A DNA stretch of 64,000 bases from Lacipirellula limnantheis. Its GTDB lineage: Bacteria; Planctomycetota; Planctomycetia; Pirellulales; Lacipirellulaceae. Where the stretch lies: assembly GCF_007746075.1 (NCBI RefSeq), contig NZ_CP036339.1, positions 620,001 through 684,000 of the forward strand, read 5' to 3'. A program made the translations under genes and the position numbers. This document shows positions 31,956-40,649 of this stretch, piece after piece. Each line of letters starts with the position of its first letter. The first letter of the stretch is position 1. The notes under the pieces are model-generated. The model saw only the letters and a program-made list of their open reading frames with translations, was not told the DNA's origin and ran no database searches.

Positions 31956-33272
31956 ATGGGTCGCTTGCGTCGGTCGCCGTTACGTTGCTGGTTGTCGCTG
32001 GCATATGCCAACGGCGCGATTTGGGGCGTCGCCAGCGGGCTAGCAAGCGTTTCGCTGGTGGCGAACTTCGCGCGCGAACTGAACGCCAGCGGCGCCGCGA
32101 TCGCCTGGATCTTGGCGGCGCCGTCGATCGTCGGCCTGTCGCGATTGCTCACCCCGCTCTGGCTGCATCGCGTATCGAGTCGGCGGCGCTTCACGGTCGG
32201 GATGTTTCTGGCGAGCGCCGCTGCCTTGGGCGTGCTGCCGATCGTCGCCGCGCCCGGCGCGCTGGGCGATTCGCAACGATCGGTGGCGGCGCTGGGCGTC
32301 GTGTGGACACTTTGCCAGGCGCTGGAGTTCATCGGCGTCGTCTCGCTTTGGTCATGGTTCGGCGACCTCGTCCCGGCGGCGATCCGCGGGCGGTTTGTCG
32401 GTCGGCGCGAGGCCGGGCTGACGGCTGGAATGGTTACGGGCGGACTTGCGGCCGCGATTGCCACCTGGGCTTGGCAGCGGCATTGCCAGGCGAACGGCCA
32501 ACCCGAACTGCTCTGGAAGTCGTACGCTGCTTGCGCTTCGTTCGGCGCCGCGCTCGCCGCGCTGGCGACCTTGTCGTTGGCGCGGATGAAAGACGCCGCA
32601 ACGAAACGGCAAGCGACGCCGACCGCGAGGCCAACCTGGCGAGGACTGATCACGCCGCTCGTCGATCCCCGATTTCGCCGCTTCATGTTGTTTGGCATTT
32701 GCTATTCTGTTGCTAACGGGCTGGTGCAATCACCGCGGCAGATCTTGCTGGCGAGCGTGCTAAAGCTGGAACTTGCCGAGAAGCGTTCGCTCGACGCCGC
32801 GTCGCGCGGGGTGCAGATCGTGCTGATGCCGTGGCTCGGCAACCTCGTCGACCGGCGGGGCAATGTGCCGGTGCTGGTGGTTAGTTGGGCGATTGTTTCA
32901 CTGGCTACCGTTTTCTTTTTGTTCGCCACGCCCGCAGCGAAGTGGTGGATCGTGGGCGCCTATGTTTGTTGGGTGGCGTATGCGGGGTTGAACGTCGTCC
33001 TCCCGAACCTGATGCTCGGTCTGAGTCCTCCGGCGGCGACCTCGACTTATGCCGCCGCGTGGTTTGCCTGGACGCAGTTGGCATACTCGCTGAGCATCCT
33101 GGCGGGGGGCCGCCTGTTCGACTGGCTCTCCGCCAGCGGTCGCCTGGCAGGGCTCGAGATTGGCGGGACGGAGGCGACGCCGTTCCGCCTGCTATTTGGC
33201 TTGGGCGGACTGCTGATGGTCGTCGGCGTGGGGCTCGCCACGCGGGTGCGGGAACCGAGCCAACGGACATAA
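31956..33272 (+). CDS. Major facilitator superfamily transporter
   Basis: 438 residues from ATG 31956; TTG 31917 would add 13 residues without obvious support. About 12 hydrophobic segments can be read, such as GVASGLASVSLVANFARE, FTVGMFLASAAALGVLPIV, ALGVVWTLCQALEFIGVV and FRLLFGLGGLLMVVGVGL. The loop between helices 2 and 3 has LWLHRVSSRRRFTVG, a variant of the MFS basic motif. The substrate cannot be told. Divergent from the MBL-fold gene. Its upstream DNA contains heptamer repeats that could affect expression. Confidence 0.8.
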   Translation: MGRLRRSPLRCWLSLAYANGAIWGVASGLASVSLVANFARELNASGAAIAWILAAPSIVGLSRLLTPLWLHRVSSRRRFTVGMFLASAAALGVLPIVAAPGALGDSQRSVAALGVVWTLCQALEFIGVVSLWSWFGDLVPAAIRGRFVGRREAGLTAGMVTGGLAAAIATWAWQRHCQANGQPELLWKSYAACASFGAALAALATLSLARMKDAATKRQATPTARPTWRGLITPLVDPRFRRFMLFGICYSVANGLVQSPRQILLASVLKLELAEKRSLDAASRGVQIVLMPWLGNLVDRRGNVPVLVVSWAIVSLATVFFLFATPAAKWWIVGAYVCWVAYAGLNVVLPNLMLGLSPPAATSTYAAAWFAWTQLAYSLSILAGGRLFDWLSASGRLAGLEIGGTEATPFRLLFGLGGLLMVVGVGLATRVREPSQRT

Positions 33273-33382
33273 GGCGCTGAGCCGCCGGGCCCCTAAAAAA
33301 CCAGCCGTCGGCAGCGCGGCCTGCTATACTACGGACTTACCCCCTCTCACCCGCCGGGCACCGTCGTCGAGTATTTCAGGTC

Positions 33383-35116
33383 ATGTCGAGACGCTCATTT
33401 GGGCCAGCGCCGCGGACGATCTGGCGGTTTTTTCGAGCGGCAGGGGCGTCAGTTCTCACGCTGTCGATACTCGGCGTGGCGGCATGCCACGACGCACTGG
33501 CGGGGGATGTGGCGGCCGACACTCTGACCGCGACCGCGGCAGCAGCGGCGCAGCCAGCAGTGAAGCCTGCGGGCGTTCGCAACGTGATCATCATGATCGG
33601 CGACGGCATGGGGCCGCAGCAGGTGGGTCTGCTCACGCAGTACGCCAAATACGCCAAGGGTTCGACGGTTCCCAATCGAACGGCCGCTATCGAGACGGTG
33701 TTGTCTGAAGGGACAGTGGCGATCGTCAATAATCAGCCGCACGGCGCCCTGGTGGTTGACTCGGCGGCGGCGGCGACGCAACTGGCGACGGGGCAACTGG
33801 CGGGGTCCGAAATGATTGGCGCCAACTACCGCGGCGAGCGAGTCGAGAACATCGTCGAAGCGGCTCATCGCGTCGGCAAGTCGGCGGGACTGGTCACTGA
33901 TACCCGCATCACGCACGCGACGCCGGCGGGGTTTGCCGCGCACCAGGCCAATCGCGAGAGCGAGAACGAAATCGCGCTCGACTATCTCGATAACAAAGTC
34001 GACGTCCTCATGGGGGGCGGTCTGCGGAACTGGGTGCCCGAGGGAGCGAACGATCGCAATTCGCCGACGTACGCCGCGCTGATGCAGATGACCGGCGGCG
34101 CTTACCCGGCGACGTCGCGGCGGCGCGACAATCGCAACCTGCTGCTCGAAGCCCGCGGCGAGTACAAGCTCGCGTTCGATCGCGAGGCGCTCGCCAAGGT
34201 GACCGACGGCAAACTGATCGGCATCTTCGCCGATTCAGAACTGAACGACGCCCTCGAAGACGCCGCGACCGCCGCCAACCCGCAACGGACCGAGCCGACG
34301 CACGCGGAAATGGTCGGCAAGGCCCTCGAACTGCTCGATAAGAATCCCAAAGGGTTCTTTCTGATGATCGAGGGAGGCCAAATCGACTGGGCGGGCCACA
34401 ACAACGACGCTGGCACGCTGCTCCATGAACTGCTCGACTTCGACGCGGCGGTGCGGCTGGTTTACGAATGGGCCAAGCATCGCGACGACACGCTGCTGAT
34501 TGTCACCGCCGATCACGAGACCGGCTCGTTCGGCTTCAGCTACGCCGGCCGGCCGTTGCCGGAGACGACGAAGCTGGAAGGCGATCTCTTCGCCGACGTG
34601 CCGTTTGAGCCAAACTTCAACTACGCGCCGCCGGAGCTGCTCGACCAGCTCCACGCGCAGCAGAAGAGTTACTTCACCATCATGACCGAATTCGACGCCC
34701 TGCCGCCAAAGGACCAGACGGCCGAACGGCTGATGGCGATCGTCAACGACGCCTCGGCGCTGAAGATCACACTCGACGACGCGGTACACGTCCTCACCCG
34801 CGAGCGGAACAAGAACTACGTCGCCGGCCATCCCTACATGTACACGGAAACCGTGCCGAAGATCGACGACTTCGAGCCGTTCTACGTCTATGGCGAGAAC
34901 CTGCGGATGAACCTGCTGGGGCGCGCGATGGCGGCGCAACAGCACGTCACCTGGGGCGCGGGGACGCATTCAAGCACGCCGGTCGTGCTGGGCGCCTACG
35001 GGCCTGAGCACGCGGCGAAGCGCTTTGGCGGCATGCTGCACGCGACCGACGTCGGTCAGCGGATGATTGAGTTGATCACCGCCGAGGCGCCGGCGAAGAG
35101 CGTGACGGCTCGCTAG
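33383..35116 (+). CDS. Alkaline phosphatase lipoprotein
   Basis: 577 residues. The signal peptide ends in a lipobox VAAC (Cys35). Motifs are complete: MIGDGMGPQQVG (metal Asp74), VVDSAAAATQLATG (metal Asp126, nucleophile Ser127), MIEGGQIDWAGHNND and VTADHETGSFG (metal ligands), and late WGAGTHSSTPVVLGAYGP. These are the classic PhoA-type alkaline-phosphatase elements. Two-metal phosphomonoesterase anchored in a membrane facing the cell exterior or periplasm. Insertions after Ser127 and around 380-490 make it longer than E. coli PhoA (about 450-470). Possibly regulated by phosphate, but no Pho box was recognised. Confidence 0.92.
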   Translation: MSRRSFGPAPRTIWRFFRAAGASVLTLSILGVAACHDALAGDVAADTLTATAAAAAQPAVKPAGVRNVIIMIGDGMGPQQVGLLTQYAKYAKGSTVPNRTAAIETVLSEGTVAIVNNQPHGALVVDSAAAATQLATGQLAGSEMIGANYRGERVENIVEAAHRVGKSAGLVTDTRITHATPAGFAAHQANRESENEIALDYLDNKVDVLMGGGLRNWVPEGANDRNSPTYAALMQMTGGAYPATSRRRDNRNLLLEARGEYKLAFDREALAKVTDGKLIGIFADSELNDALEDAATAANPQRTEPTHAEMVGKALELLDKNPKGFFLMIEGGQIDWAGHNNDAGTLLHELLDFDAAVRLVYEWAKHRDDTLLIVTADHETGSFGFSYAGRPLPETTKLEGDLFADVPFEPNFNYAPPELLDQLHAQQKSYFTIMTEFDALPPKDQTAERLMAIVNDASALKITLDDAVHVLTRERNKNYVAGHPYMYTETVPKIDDFEPFYVYGENLRMNLLGRAMAAQQHVTWGAGTHSSTPVVLGAYGPEHAAKRFGGMLHATDVGQRMIELITAEAPAKSVTAR

Positions 35117-35409
35117 GCGTCGAACGGACGCCTGTCAGGCGTGGTGCTCTCGCCGGCGTAGAAGCTTATTCAACTGCCGTCGTCGCGAATCATCGAGAAA
35201 ACAAAATCATGAGGTCCCCTCCCCGTGAGGGGGAGGGTTAGGGAGGGGTGAAAGAAGTGTGTACCAGCGTTCCACCCCCTCCCCAGCCCTCCCCTCAAGG
35301 GGGAGGGAGCCACAACATTCTTAGCATCGAGACCGGGGGCTGAAGACCGCGCCAGGGTTTGGCATGCTCACGCCTGGAGGGGCGAGAGCATGCCACCCTT
35401 ATTCGCTGC
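35117..35409. repeat. Intergenic region with CCCTCCCC/GGGGAGGG inverted repeats
   Basis: 35213-35250 and 35274-35311 are the arms of a long inverted repeat built of CCCCTCCCC, GGGGGAGGG and AGGGAGGGGTG. Each arm is itself palindromic. It lies between convergent genes. The same family occurs inside the coding region at about 37003-37095. Confidence 0.8.
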
Positions 35410-37158
35410 TTACTCGGCGAGCGGGTTCTCGGCCGGCTGTTGACCCGCGTTGCCGCTCGCATCGCCGCCGGCTTCTTTCGGCGGATCGAGGCGCACCAGC
35501 AGGTACGTCTCGGTCTTCGTCGGGCCGAAGTGGACCAGCACCGGCGTTTGGGGCTTCGTGAGGTTGAAGATGCCGGTTTCCATGACGACGTCGCTCTTGT
35601 CGCCGATGGTGAACGCGGCCCGTTGCGTTTGCTTGTCGACGCGGCCTTGAACGACGTACATCTTGCCGGTGGCGCCGTTGTACATCGTGCCGCTAATGAT
35701 GCCGGCCTTGTCGACGGCGAGTTGCAGTTGGCGCGTCGTGCTCGTGTCGCCGGCGCTCGTTTCGACGGCGAACGTGCCGAGCGGGAGCCACTGCTCGGTC
35801 TGGTCGGTCGCTTGTTCTTGCGACGGATCGACAGTGGCGAGCTGGGCGGCCGACTCGGCGTAGTCGGCGTCGCTGCCGACATCGGTTCCGTTGAGGTAGA
35901 CGTTGTTGTCCTGATAGACGACATTACCGCCGGGACCGTAGTCGTAGTAGATCGGCTCGGCCCAACCCCACGCGGGGAACCAATCGCCGAGAGCGTCCCA
36001 GGTGGCGAAGCCCCACCAGTAGTTCCACGGGTGGTTGTACCAATCGTGGTGGTAGTACCAGTGGTTGAGGTTCGGGTGGTACTTGCTCCACCAATCGCTG
36101 CCGGGGCGAACATTGCCCCGCCAGGGGTTGTTGTTCTGGTCCCAGTTGTTGCGGACCTGATCGGCGTGTTGCTGGAGCGATTGCATCCGCTCGGGATGGT
36201 TCTCGGCCCAGTTGTGGATCTGGTTCGAATGAGGGCCGCCGGGGGCGACCGTATTCATGATGTTGCTGTTGAGTTTGGCTGCGTTGCCGCGCGGGACTTC
36301 GGCCTGTCCGCCGCTCCAGGTGGGGAAGTTGCCGGCGTGCCCGTCGGCCCATTCGCTGCCGCGCATCAGCGGATCGTCAGCGGGGTTGAGGTTGGGGCGG
36401 GCGAGGCGATTCTCAGCCGACATCGTGCCGCCGGAGCGGACCTGCGGGTTGGCGTCCGCGATGAGGGGGTTGGTGGCGATCTCGGAGCGGAGGGCGCCGA
36501 GTTGCGGGCCGCCGTCTTTCAGACCGAGGAAGTTACCGACGTCGGCGCCGGTGGGCGTTTCGCCGAGGATCGTGCGGGCGTCGGCTTGGGGGGCGAGGCC
36601 GGGGATGCCGCCGTGGTCGAAGCCGTTGAGGGCGCCGAAGGTGTTGACGCTACCGGGCGCGTAGCTGGGGCGGGCGATGTTCGCGGGGAGGCCCATGCCG
36701 CCGTAGGTCGCTAAGCCGCGCGCGGCGGGGCCGCCGGCGAAATTCGGATCCATGCCGCCGATGAAGCCGCCGCCCGTGCCGCCGTGGAAGCCCATGCCGC
36801 CGTAGCCGCCGCCCCCATAGCCGCCGAAGCCGCTGATGGCGGGGGAGATGCCGCCGTGAAAGCCGCCTCCCATGCCGCCGGTCATGCCGCCGTGGAAGCC
36901 TCCGCCCATACCACCGTGGAAGCCTACGGCCTGGGCTGAGAGAGGCGCGAGCGTGAGTGTCGCAATCCAGATGGCTATACAAAGCCGAACGTGGCGCTTG
37001 ACCCCCTCCCCAGCCCGGTGCTGCGCACGGACTACCGCCTGTGCTCGATCGCCGCTGGCGACCGTGCTCGTTGCTCCCTCAAGGGGGAGGGAGCGGGAAG
37101 ATTGAGTCTTGTGAGGTTTAGCCATATGAGCTTGAGTCATGAAAGCTTGCGTCGTCAT
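35410..37158 (-). CDS. His/Gly-rich exported mu-protocadherin-like protein with repeat-derived N-terminal insertion
   Basis: 582 residues. ATG 37158 overlaps the stop of the upstream gene by four bases (ATGA), supporting this start. Residues 22-51, from SRSLPLEG to QHRAGEG, are encoded by a CCCTCCCC-family repeat lying between the start and the export signal VRLCIAIWIATLTLAPLSA. Then comes a Gly/His-rich stretch (GFHGGMGGG, GGYGG), a conserved central part with NQIHNWAENHPERMQS and WYYHHDWYNHPWNYWWG, and a C-terminal beta-rich domain (TRQLQLAVDKAGIISGTMYN). Planctomycete relatives are called mu-protocadherin-like surface proteins. Function unknown; cell-surface adhesion or structure is likely. 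Confidence 0.78.
   Translation of the reverse strand: MTTQAFMTQAHMAKPHKTQSSRSLPLEGATSTVASGDRAQAVVRAQHRAGEGVKRHVRLCIAIWIATLTLAPLSAQAVGFHGGMGGGFHGGMTGGMGGGFHGGISPAISGFGGYGGGGYGGMGFHGGTGGGFIGGMDPNFAGGPAARGLATYGGMGLPANIARPSYAPGSVNTFGALNGFDHGGIPGLAPQADARTILGETPTGADVGNFLGLKDGGPQLGALRSEIATNPLIADANPQVRSGGTMSAENRLARPNLNPADDPLMRGSEWADGHAGNFPTWSGGQAEVPRGNAAKLNSNIMNTVAPGGPHSNQIHNWAENHPERMQSLQQHADQVRNNWDQNNNPWRGNVRPGSDWWSKYHPNLNHWYYHHDWYNHPWNYWWGFATWDALGDWFPAWGWAEPIYYDYGPGGNVVYQDNNVYLNGTDVGSDADYAESAAQLATVDPSQEQATDQTEQWLPLGTFAVETSAGDTSTTRQLQLAVDKAGIISGTMYNGATGKMYVVQGRVDKQTQRAAFTIGDKSDVVMETGIFNLTKPQTPVLVHFGPTKTETYLLVRLDPPKEAGGDASGNAGQQPAENPLAE
37003..37095. repeat. CCCTCCCC-family repeat inside a coding region
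   Basis: Plus-strand reading: CCCCCTCCCCAGCCC (about 37003-37017) and CTCCCTCAAGGGGGAGGGAG (37075-37094) with a GC-rich loop. It stays in frame with the mu-protocadherin-like gene (minus strand) and adds about 30 residues upstream of the export signal. Confidence 0.75.
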
Positions 37159-38084
37159 TGCTGGCCCCCTTTCGCGTCGCCCTTCGTTTGGCGGGTCATC
37201 GTGGCGGGGGCGGTGTTTGGTTGGAACTGGCCGTCGATTTCGCGGTCGACCGATTGGAGAATGATTTCGTTGTCGCCCTTACGGGTCATGATTTGCGTGA
37301 CCGAGCCGCGGCGGCCGTCGGGGAGCTTGAGGGCCATCTTGTTGACCCACTTATCGGCGCCTTGGCGTTGCCAGTAGCCTTCGCCGAAGCTGCCGTTGGA
37401 ATCGAAGAGCCAAGTGCGGATGCATTGCTGCTCGGCGTCCCAGCCGAAGATCTGCGTTCCTTCGGCGGCGGGACCTTGCTTGGCGGCGCGGGAGTAGTTG
37501 CGGACCATGAAGGCGCCGCCGTTGACCCAGTGGTAGGTGTTTTTCACGTCGCCGCTGGGGAGGGCCTCAGTCCACGTGCCGGCGAGCCAACCGAATTGGC
37601 TCATCCCGGTGGGGGAATCGGCGGGGAGTTCAGACTCCTCGACGCTGGAGAAGAGCCACGAGGCGCCGACTTTCTCCAGCGACGCGCGGAATAGGGAGCG
37701 CGTGGGAAGTTGGCCCTGTTGGTTCACCTCAGCCAGGCCGAGGAGCGAGGCTTTGCCGCCTTCGATTTTGGATTCGGTGATCGTGAGTTTTAGCGAACTG
37801 GTCGGTTGCTGCTTGAACAGATCGGCGTAGGCGGCGCCGATGGCGTCGCGACCTTTCACTTGCACGTTGGCGACGGTGGCGTTGTAGAAGGCGTCGGGCG
37901 TCCAGAGGGCCATCATCGCCGGGGCGTTGTGGGCGTTGAAGGCCTTTTCGAACGTGCCGAGCATCGCGGCGAGGCTGGGGTCGAGCTTAGCGCTCGGGGC
38001 GGCGTGGGCTGGCGCGGCCGCGCTGGTGAAGGCGCCGAGCAGTGCGAGCGCGGCGAGCGTTTGGCGGAGAGCGGAGGGGGACAT
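37155..38084 (-). CDS. Secreted SnoaL/DUF4440-like (NTF2-fold) protein
   Basis: 309 residues. Signal peptide SPSALRQTLAALALLGAFTSAAAPAHA, then a cone-shaped NTF2 domain of the SgcJ/EcaC type: TFEKAFNAHNAPAMMALWTP, ANVQVKGRDAIGAAYADLF, SSLKLTITESKIEGGKASLL, and RSLFRASLEKVGASWLFSSV. A second half from about residue 170 (WLAGTWTEALPSGDVKN to FQPNTAPATMTRQ) looks like a lipocalin-type beta barrel with the WLAGTW sequence. Exported; ligand unknown. Upstream gene of the mu-protocadherin-like gene, with a four-base overlap, so they are translationally coupled. Confidence 0.8.
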   Translation of the reverse strand: MSPSALRQTLAALALLGAFTSAAAPAHAAPSAKLDPSLAAMLGTFEKAFNAHNAPAMMALWTPDAFYNATVANVQVKGRDAIGAAYADLFKQQPTSSLKLTITESKIEGGKASLLGLAEVNQQGQLPTRSLFRASLEKVGASWLFSSVEESELPADSPTGMSQFGWLAGTWTEALPSGDVKNTYHWVNGGAFMVRNYSRAAKQGPAAEGTQIFGWDAEQQCIRTWLFDSNGSFGEGYWQRQGADKWVNKMALKLPDGRRGSVTQIMTRKGDNEIILQSVDREIDGQFQPNTAPATMTRQTKGDAKGGQQ

Positions 38085-38207
38085 GGGGTTGGTTGCTCCT
38101 CAGATTGATTGGAGTCGGTTGGGCGGGGTGTTGTGAGCGGGTATTGCAGTTACCAGCGAAGATGATCATTCATTCGCTGTAGAAATGCTTGAATCGTAAG
38201 TACTTGA

Positions 38208-38293
38208 ACACAGAGGACACAGAGAGCACAGAGAAAAGCTAAAGGAGATCAGCCCTTCTTCGTCTTCTCTGTGTCCTCTGTGCTCTCTGTGTT
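38208..38293. repeat. Long inverted repeat ACACAGAGGACACAGAGAGCACAGAG
   Basis: 29-bp left arm 38208-38236 and right arm 38265-38293 pair except at a few bases around the GGAC/GAGC blocks; 28-bp loop. It lies between two same-strand genes (HAD phosphatase upstream, SnoaL-like downstream). A member of the CACAGAGGACACAGAG repeat type, which I recall from other planctomycetes. Confidence 0.85.
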
Positions 38294-38357
38294 AAAGGCA
38301 TTTCTTGCTAGCTGTTGAAATTGCTTCGGGGCCGAGGGTTACAGGAAAGGCGATTCC

Positions 38358-39389
38358 TCAGTTCTGTTCAAACTTAAAAATCTTCTTCCAGTCGTCTTTC
38401 ATCGATACCAAGATCCAGTATCGCTCTTTCGCTTCGTCGAGACCGCGGACGAGTCGGCCAACCATCGAATCGCGGTCGTAGGCATACTCGCGGAGGGCGT
38501 CGGTGTGGTGGACGATCAGGCCGAGGCGGGGGCCGTCGCCGGCGGTCGTCCACTCGAGCATTTCGAAGTCGCCGTCGGAGTTGCCGAAGGCGAGGATGGG
38601 ACGCTGACCGATGAAGCGTTGGATGCCGACGGGCTTGCCGGCTTTGTCGTCGACGAAGTTAGCTTGGGGGAGCCGCATGAGGGTCGGCTTGCCGTCGACT
38701 TCGGCGAACTTCACTTCGATGCAGGAGCCGACGACTTGAGAGGGGGGGATGCCGTAGACGCGATCGGTCCAGGGACGCATGAAGTCGATGCCGCCGCCGG
38801 AGACGATGAACGTCTTGAAGCCGTTGGCGCGGAGATACTGGAGGACCTCCACCATGGGGACGTAATAGAGATCGGTGTAGAGTTGCTGGAACCTTGGGTG
38901 CTTGGCGGTGGCGAGCCAGTCGACGACGATCTGCTCGAACGCGTCGGGCGTCATCCCGGCATGGCCGAGCATCAGCAGCTTGACGCCGGCCTGCTCGCCC
39001 TCTGCGAAGACGGCTTGGTAATCGTTGGCGAGGACGGCTTCGAACGGCTCAGTCGTTTTCCACTCTGGGTGGTCGGCCGCTCCCGCTTTGATGCGGTCGA
39101 ACGCGAACACGATTTGCGTATACATCGGCTGCTCGACCCAGAGCGTGCCGTCGTTATCGAACGTGGCGATGCGCTGCTCGGGGAGGACAAAGTCGGGGCC
39201 CCCCTCGTCGGTGACCTTGGCGACGAAGTCGATGATCGCTTGCTTGGCGGCGCCGTCGTTCCAGGAAGGGAGCGGATCGTCGGCCGTCGCGAGCGCCGCC
39301 CAGCAGCCGACGATGATGACGGCCGCCGCACCAAGCGTCCAGCGGCGAGCGAAACCGGTAAGCGGCGAGTTGCGAGTTGACTGGGTCAT
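38358..39389 (-). CDS. Exported HAD-superfamily phosphatase
   Basis: 343 residues from ATG 39389 (TTG 39428 is an alternative). A signal-like hydrophobic segment (WTLGAAAVIIVGCWAALATA) is followed by the HAD motif I ATFDNDGTLW (nucleophile Asp78, general acid/base Asp80), motif II in TFIVSGGGIDFM, motif III Lys region near RLPQANFVDDKAGKPVG and motif IV AFGNSDGDFEMLEW. A cap-like region lies between motifs I and II. Relatives are annotated as acid or phosphoserine-type phosphatases; the substrate is not known, and export points to phosphate scavenging. Confidence 0.85.
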   Translation of the reverse strand: MTQSTRNSPLTGFARRWTLGAAAVIIVGCWAALATADDPLPSWNDGAAKQAIIDFVAKVTDEGGPDFVLPEQRIATFDNDGTLWVEQPMYTQIVFAFDRIKAGAADHPEWKTTEPFEAVLANDYQAVFAEGEQAGVKLLMLGHAGMTPDAFEQIVVDWLATAKHPRFQQLYTDLYYVPMVEVLQYLRANGFKTFIVSGGGIDFMRPWTDRVYGIPPSQVVGSCIEVKFAEVDGKPTLMRLPQANFVDDKAGKPVGIQRFIGQRPILAFGNSDGDFEMLEWTTAGDGPRLGLIVHHTDALREYAYDRDSMVGRLVRGLDEAKERYWILVSMKDDWKKIFKFEQN

Positions 39390-39610
39390 GACCGGCTGGC
39401 GAGTGGCGGGATGGATTCCGATTCCCAAGGATGCCCCATGATCCTACGGCGGCGGCGGAGTGAATGGCCAGCAAGTGGGCGAATTCTGCCGGCTGCGACG
39501 ACTGGGCGGTGCAATCGGCAAAGTCGGCGCCGCCGGCCAGGCGAACTGGTCGCGGGACGGCGCTCTCTCTAGACTTGGAGGGCGTGAACGCGGTTGGAGG
39601 AGCAGTGAAT

Positions 39611-39829
39611 ATGTCCGAACCGACGCCGCTCGGTTCCGAGCGGGCGATGCAGATCGTCGCCGAGAACAAACTACGGGCCGCGATCGAAGCGGGGGAGTTC
39701 GACAACCTGCCGGGGCTCGGCAAGCCATCGCCGTTGATCGACGAACCTTACGATCCATTCTGGTGGTTGCGGCGGAAATTGCGCCAGGAGAATTTGCCTG
39801 CGGATCCGCGCGACGGATGGCAGCGTTGA
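39611..39829 (+). CDS. DUF1992 (DnaJ-homolog subfamily C member 28) domain protein
   Basis: 72 residues from ATG 39611, behind GGAGGAG. The DUF1992 pattern is clear: AMQIVAENKLRAAIEAGEFDN, LPGLGKPSPLIDEPYDP and WWLRRKLRQENLP. Bacterial members are small stand-alone proteins of unknown function. The ABC-ATPase gene follows six bases later, so they are probably cotranscribed. Confidence 0.88.
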   Translation: MSEPTPLGSERAMQIVAENKLRAAIEAGEFDNLPGLGKPSPLIDEPYDPFWWLRRKLRQENLPADPRDGWQR

Positions 39830-39835
39830 GGCGAA

Positions 39836-40633
39836 ATGACGGCACCTATCGTTGAACTCGAACACGTTGGTTTTCGGCAGCAGCAGACCGAGATACTCGC
39901 CGACGTCAGTTGGCGACTGGAGCGGCGACGGCACTGGGCGGTGCTGGGGCCGAACGGTTGCGGCAAAACGACGATGCTGCGGATTGCCTGCGGGTACTTG
40001 TGGCCCACCAGCGGGACGGTTCGGCGGCTGGGCGAGGAACTCGTCGACCTGGGGCGGCTGCGACGCTCGATCGGGTGGGTCGCGGCGGACTTGGCTCCGC
40101 GGATTCCCGCTGACGAATTGGCGATTGAGACAGTCGTCTCGGGACGGCTGGCGCAGGTGGGGCTGCGGCGCCTCGGCGAACTGCAACCGACGGAGGCGGA
40201 CTTCGCTGCGGCCGGCGAACTGCTCGACGCGATGCGATGCGGCGAGCTGGCCCACAAACCCTTCGGCGTGCTGTCGCAGGGCGAGCGACAGCAGATGCTG
40301 GTCGCTCGCGCGCGGATGGTCGATCCGCTGCTGATCGTGCTCGACGAACCGTGCGCCGGGATGGACCCAGGCGTGCGCGAGCGGTTCTTGGCGTGGCTCG
40401 AACAGCTGGCGGGATCGCCGACGAGTCCGTCGTTGATTCTAGTGACGCATCATGTGGAAGAGATCATGCCGAGCTTCGAGTCGACGCTGGTAATGGATCG
40501 GGGCCGGATAGCGGGGGCGGGACCGACGGCGGAGGTGGTGACGGCCGAGCGGCTGGAGTTGCTCTACGGGATCGGCGTCCAGCGGCTGGAGCGATCGGCG
40601 GGCCGGCTGTGGCCGATATGGCGGGAGGCGTGA
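39836..40633 (+). CDS. ABC transporter ATP-binding protein (orphan)
   Basis: 265 residues. Walker A GPNGCGKTT (38-46), a Q-loop-like segment, signature LSQGERQQ, Walker B LLIVLDEPCAG, and H-loop VTHHVEEI are all present, so it can hydrolyse ATP. It resembles the ModF/PhrA-type single ATPases and iron- or molybdate-type cytoplasmic subunits. No permease or binding protein is encoded nearby, so the transported substrate cannot be inferred. Confidence 0.88.
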   Translation: MTAPIVELEHVGFRQQQTEILADVSWRLERRRHWAVLGPNGCGKTTMLRIACGYLWPTSGTVRRLGEELVDLGRLRRSIGWVAADLAPRIPADELAIETVVSGRLAQVGLRRLGELQPTEADFAAAGELLDAMRCGELAHKPFGVLSQGERQQMLVARARMVDPLLIVLDEPCAGMDPGVRERFLAWLEQLAGSPTSPSLILVTHHVEEIMPSFESTLVMDRGRIAGAGPTAEVVTAERLELLYGIGVQRLERSAGRLWPIWREA

Positions 40634-40649
40634 AGGCGACGGTTCGCAG

